Shown: one piece after another, positions 60,104 to 64,000 of the stretch | Layout of the letters: each line of letters begins with the position of its first letter | How positions within the stretch are numbered: the stretch's first letter is position 1 | Assembly: GCA_021234155.1 (NCBI GenBank) | Contig: JAJEKV010000012.1 | Location: 8,088,448 to 8,152,447, forward strand | Origin: Isoetes taiwanensis | Lineage: Eukaryota > Streptophyta > Lycopodiopsida > Isoetales > Isoetaceae | Length of the DNA: 64,000 bases | Reading direction: 5' to 3' | Notes under the pieces: generated by a model | Seen by the model: only the letters and a program-made list of their open reading frames with translations | Databases searched by the model: none | Told to the model about the DNA's origin: nothing | Position numbers and translations under genes: made by a program

Positions 60104-60310
60104 CTACAACACGGCAAGAACCTGGTTTAGATTCTTCCTCAGGAATGGAAAGCGACAAGATAATTCGCTCAAGCCTCTGCGGTCACCGCGGTAAGAATCA
60201 AGCAAAACTCCCGATTGCCATGTTGTGGCGGCACAGGTGAATGTGATTCGCACCAGCTCGCTCCGCGGGATGCGGGGCCTCGAATCGCTTCCACATCTCC
60301 ATGCCGCCAT
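60104..60310 (-). CDS. Possible first exon, unrecognised
   Basis: The minus strand from ATG 60310 is GC-rich within AT-rich surroundings and reads MAAWRCGSDSRPRIPRSELV. A possible donor (CAG/GTTCTT) lies near 60126. A second frame from a nearby ATG is also open for about 35 codons. No family is recognised. Downstream, an acceptor-like TATGCTTTCAG near 59515 precedes a short Gln-rich stretch that could be a last exon. Confidence 0.25.
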   Translation of the reverse strand: MAAWRCGSDSRPRIPRSELVRITFTCAATTWQSGVLLDSYRGDRRGLSELSCRFPFLRKNLNQVLAVL

Positions 60311-62515
60311 ACATAATTTTCAAGTAGCCAAACTTAAAACATTTACGTTAAATCAACATCGTTAACGGGTCTTTTTTGGCTCATTTGTCTTGGGATCGCC
60401 TCATGCATTAGCACAATCTAAAGCACTTACATAATTTGTTTAGAATTGCTGCAAATGTGTTAACATTGTGATGTGTGATGCTAAGGTGTAGGTAGTGACA
60501 GGTTTATTGTGCCAATTCCTTTGTAGGTTTATTCTATTCTCTTCTATTCTTTAGGCATTCATTACATAAAAATGGTCATGGATCAAAAACAAGATGCTTG
60601 AAGGAGAATAATAAACAATCTTAAGGTGCAGAAATATAGCTACCATCCATCTACATAATGGACGACCACCAATTTGTTTATTTTCAACTAGTCATTTTCA
60701 TTCCCATAGAATGTTCTAAATTCATCGCTTCTAGAAAATTTTTCAAAATTCCTAGGAGGAAAAAAATTTAGGAGCCATATTTATATAGGATTACGTAATG
60801 TGATCTATATTTTCATTTGTTGCCATAGCAATTTTTGGCATCAATTAAACTCCCAAATTAGACACATATAACACATTGGCAAGTCATTAGGCTTAGGAAT
60901 GAAGTAGGTGCATATTATGCATTTTACTTCCCTTTTGAGCTAAGGTATTGAAAGGTTTTATTACCATGAGTGAACTGGTGATGGTGCCCACCATCACCCT
61001 TTTGCTAGCAAATTGCAAATCTCTTGTAATTTGTGAAGATAAAAGCCGTCACGCAATTGAGCTTTCAAATGCTTATTAATATTCTCCAAACACGTCATGT
61101 AAGTAGAAAGATGGGATTTTGCATAATTTTTATAAATGGATTTGTAGGTTATATAACTCGAGAAACGCAAAGCAAGCCCAGGGTGGCAATAGCGCCAATA
61201 CGGATATAGAGGTAGGAGTTGCTTCTATTAGGCGCAAATAAGGCAGAACACTATTGCAGGGATATATAACTGTAGGATGTTGCTTCTATTGGGCAAGTTT
61301 GTTCATACAAAAGTATAAAGTGCATTTTATTTCAAAATATTTTATGTGATAAATATAATATACATTATGGTAAGGACTCGCGAAAGAATACAGATGAATA
61401 GACTTCTCATTTATCTCACATTTTCTAGAATGGATATAGTGGATAACGCGACACCTACAAACTACCCATAAATAAAAAATATAGGGAACATCGCTTGGAC
61501 AAATATATAGTCGAAAGTAATCGTCTTATGAAAACCCTAACGAATGAAGAAGTCAACGCTTGCCATCTTGTACATGTACACTATCAAAACACTAGAATAT
61601 AACGTGGAAAAATAAACCTCCCAAAGTAGGGTCCACGCGTGCCACATGACAATTACATTAAACAATGAAATAGATGCAGGGGAGGATAGGGTTTCAAGAA
61701 TGAGAATAAGGTATTGCCGAGAGAGATGAGCGGTGCTTGCACATTTCCAAAGACTCCTCGAGAACACAACCTTTAGCATTATCTAATGACTTTTTCCATG
61801 AACAAAATAAGCTATTACGATCACGAGCGATAGTAGATTTGGATCATATATTCTAACGATTTGATATCTCGGATTGCGAAGTTCATCTCCGGATGCTTTT
61901 CACGGACTTGACAAGGGCACATCTAACAACGCCCCAACCTCAAGCGTCTATGATTCCATGTCACATCTTGGCGAGAATCTTTACGCTTGATATATGGGAT
62001 TGTTGTCGGGTTGAGGTTTCTCAAAGCAAAGATATAGCCCTACAGCCGCCAACCTTCATGCATCATATTACAAAAACAATTTAAATCCTAACTATGGAGC
62101 TCGCTAACTCTTTCAAAGAGAGAACCACTGATCATGAATATGTGATTAAGCATGAGTATATTGGAGAATATATAATGCTTAGTGTAAGTACATTTAGGTA
62201 TTGCCATAAACTTTGAGAATTTTCTTCAGCGATTGCTATTTCTAGTGGAGAGACGTTGGACCGTTTTGGTTGTTTTTACTATGTGTACCCATCTACATTT
62301 TCAATGCGCAAGTTTGGACTAGGAATGTCTTTGTCAATAAGAAACAGCATAATTAGTGTAGCATTATTGTTTGCTAAAGTATGTTTATATGTATATATGA
62401 GGACATTCATCATCAATAGAATAATTATTGTCCCTTCCTTCGGGGAAAGTTTCTTGCAGGTTAAATTCCATATAGAAAACCTATGAATAGTACATGTAGA
62501 AAGACTCGAGTAGTA

Positions 62516-63010
62516 TTTTTTTTTTAAGAATCTGTGTCATCAATATATTAAAAGAATGGTAATGTTACAAAAAGAAAAAGTGAGGAGGAAGGAGAACTGC
62601 CCCAAAGAGACGTGATACCTGGACACTCCCACAACAAACTCACAAAAACCGGCAACTCTCTTGTACAAACCGACCAGTATCACCATCTACAACACCCAAA
62701 GAAGTCCCGCCAAATGGCAAACTTCCGCTCTACTAATCTTAGAAACCGAAAGCTTTGAAATAGCTTGTACCGAGTCGTAGGAATAGAGAGCCCGGGCAGT
62801 CAATCCCCGAAAGATCCACAACATACGCCCGTTTTCCAAATCGGCCACACACCAACCAAGCCACTTGCCACCGGTCTGAGCTTCTTTGCCATAGGCGGCC
62901 AAGCACTAGGATACACATAGGCGACCTTTGTTGGGTAGTCAATCTCACTGGCGACCCTAACCCAATCGAGCTGACACGCAAATGAGGGGGCATAAAACAG
63001 GACAATGCTC
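62516..63010 (-). mobile_element. Possible LINE 3' end on the minus strand
   Basis: On the minus strand the sequence ends with TTTTTGTAACATTACCATTC, CTTTTAATATATTGATGACA and then an A run (T run on plus near 62518-62527). This resembles plant L1 3' UTR and tail. Upstream open frames (62687-63005) have no certain motif. Confidence 0.4.
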
Positions 63011-63400
63011 CACCGGTCTCACGACATGAAGGCTGGGCACAACAAAGGGGAGAGAGGGCTCACACCCGGCCTAAAGCTGACTCACAAGGGCATTCACCCG
63101 ATGCAGCTGATTGCACCACCGCCAGAAAGGAAGCACCCTAACAACCCGGGGGAAGTGAGCTCCCATGTCCACGTCAAACCAAAGCCGCCGAGGAGAACCC
63201 CGGCTGCGAGACCACTTGCACGAAAGGGCGATTGTGTCATGAAATAGCCATCACCGCATAACAAGGCCGCACAAAACAAGAAGACACAACATCGGATGAA
63301 CCTTCCAAACCTGCACCACCACATTATCTGAGGACTATAGGTATGTAGCGGAATACTCCGCCACTTGTTGTTGAGATAGCCACTTTAGATTTTATATGCA

Positions 63401-63783
63401 TTGAAGGTGGCAAAATTCTTTCATATGTTTTTTTTTTTTTTTTTTTTTTGGACCTTTGTATCTTCTTTGATATTCTTACGCACGCATTTTGTTTCAAAAT
63501 GCCTAATGAAGAACTGCTCACCATTCTACAAATTAATAATTCTACTTTAGTCCCAATCTAAAGCCCAAATGCCATGATCGAGGTCCCAACAAAAATTCCT
63601 TAGGGAAACTCAAGTATTCCATTCTCATGTTGAACAAACACTTGAGGGTGGCAAAAACTTTCATGTGCATGTTTTGTGACGTATCTGCTTTGATATTCAT
63701 TTTGTCTCCAAAATGCCTAATGAGTCTTTGCTTGCTCACCATTCTACAAAACTAAAGCCCAAATGCGATGATAAAATCCCAAC
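63401..63783 (+). repeat. Tandem duplication of a ~140-190-bp unit
   Basis: TTGAAGGTGGCAAAA (63401) and TTGAGGGTGGCAAAA (63642) begin copies sharing TTTGATATTC, AAAATGCCTAATGA, GCTCACCATTCTACAAA and AAAGCCCAAATGC. The first copy has gained a 22-T run (63428-63449). Confidence 0.9.
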
Positions 63784-64000
63784 ATGAATAACTCATTGTG
63801 CGTTTTGTTGGGGGTGTATTATCGTTTGGGTGTGTATAAATTTTTTGGCCATGGGATCTTTGGCATATCTCCAACATATGCCATGGGGCGGAATTGCAGC
63901 CCTCAAATACAAGTCAAGATGGGATCAAAACCCCATATTTGACTTACCCCCTAACATTCCACTAAACCATTGAATAAATACAATATCTAAAAATTGTCAG

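Larger units (their letters stand above)
58201..62515. other. Mostly intergenic, tandem duplications
   Basis: No well-supported gene. It includes a 35-bp tandem duplication (58684-58753), a ~57-bp duplication (58864-58979) and one CpG-richer open frame on the minus strand (60104-60310). Near 61209 and 61273 a 20-bp word (TAGGANTTGCTTCTATT) is repeated. Confidence 0.55.

Overview
The window is nuclear DNA of a vascular plant with a transposon-rich genome. Evidence: a 10-exon GT-AG aspartyl aminopeptidase gene, an extensin gene, a pectate lyase gene resembling the conifer pollen group, plant-type Ty3/gypsy, Helitron and L1 elements, and long intergenic stretches. A gymnosperm or another large-genome lineage is plausible, but the sequence alone does not settle it. 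Single-base frameshifts run through almost every coding region, so much of the window is either decayed or read with indel errors.

Layout. 1-16413: a broken Helitron (RepHel) split by a 13.3-kb Ty3/gypsy chromovirus at 908-14222, with a 5-bp duplication (ACACA) and recognisable LTRs, PBS and PPT. Between its PBS and gag the chromovirus carries extra cargo. This is two promoter-like modules, each with two copies of a 65-71-bp dyad-symmetric repeat and a TATA box. The first is followed by a degraded but clear histone H3-fold ORF (core 4219-4478) with CENH3-like signatures and a poly(A) signal. The second is followed by an unrecognised, partly acidic ORF zone. Gag, protease, RT, RNase H, integrase and chromodomain remnants follow.

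16414-19200: an L1-type LINE fragment fused to the Helitron and interrupted by 1.2 kb that holds two long perfect palindromes and a 107-bp foldback. 20685-27215: the aminopeptidase gene (exons sum to 549 codons if two missing bases are allowed), with a tRNA-Gly-derived sequence in intron 6. 29176-30126 (minus): extensin. 34928-36285: pectate lyase with several frameshifts. 37254-40552 (minus): a second Ty3/gypsy element with very short LTRs and no gag or protease.

41690-48600: non-coding, purine-rich repeats in a hierarchy, with ~100-bp monomers inside a ~1.43-kb tandem duplication and candidate terminal repeats. 48869-50720: a DUF7869-type transposon-related pseudogene. 57000-58200: another LINE RT fragment. 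The rest has no recognisable genes apart from short tandem duplications and a possible retroelement tail near 62.5 kb.

The standout is the retrotransposon cargo: a chromodomain Ty3/gypsy element that appears to carry its own CENH3-like histone gene under a dedicated promoter that is repeated downstream for a second ORF.
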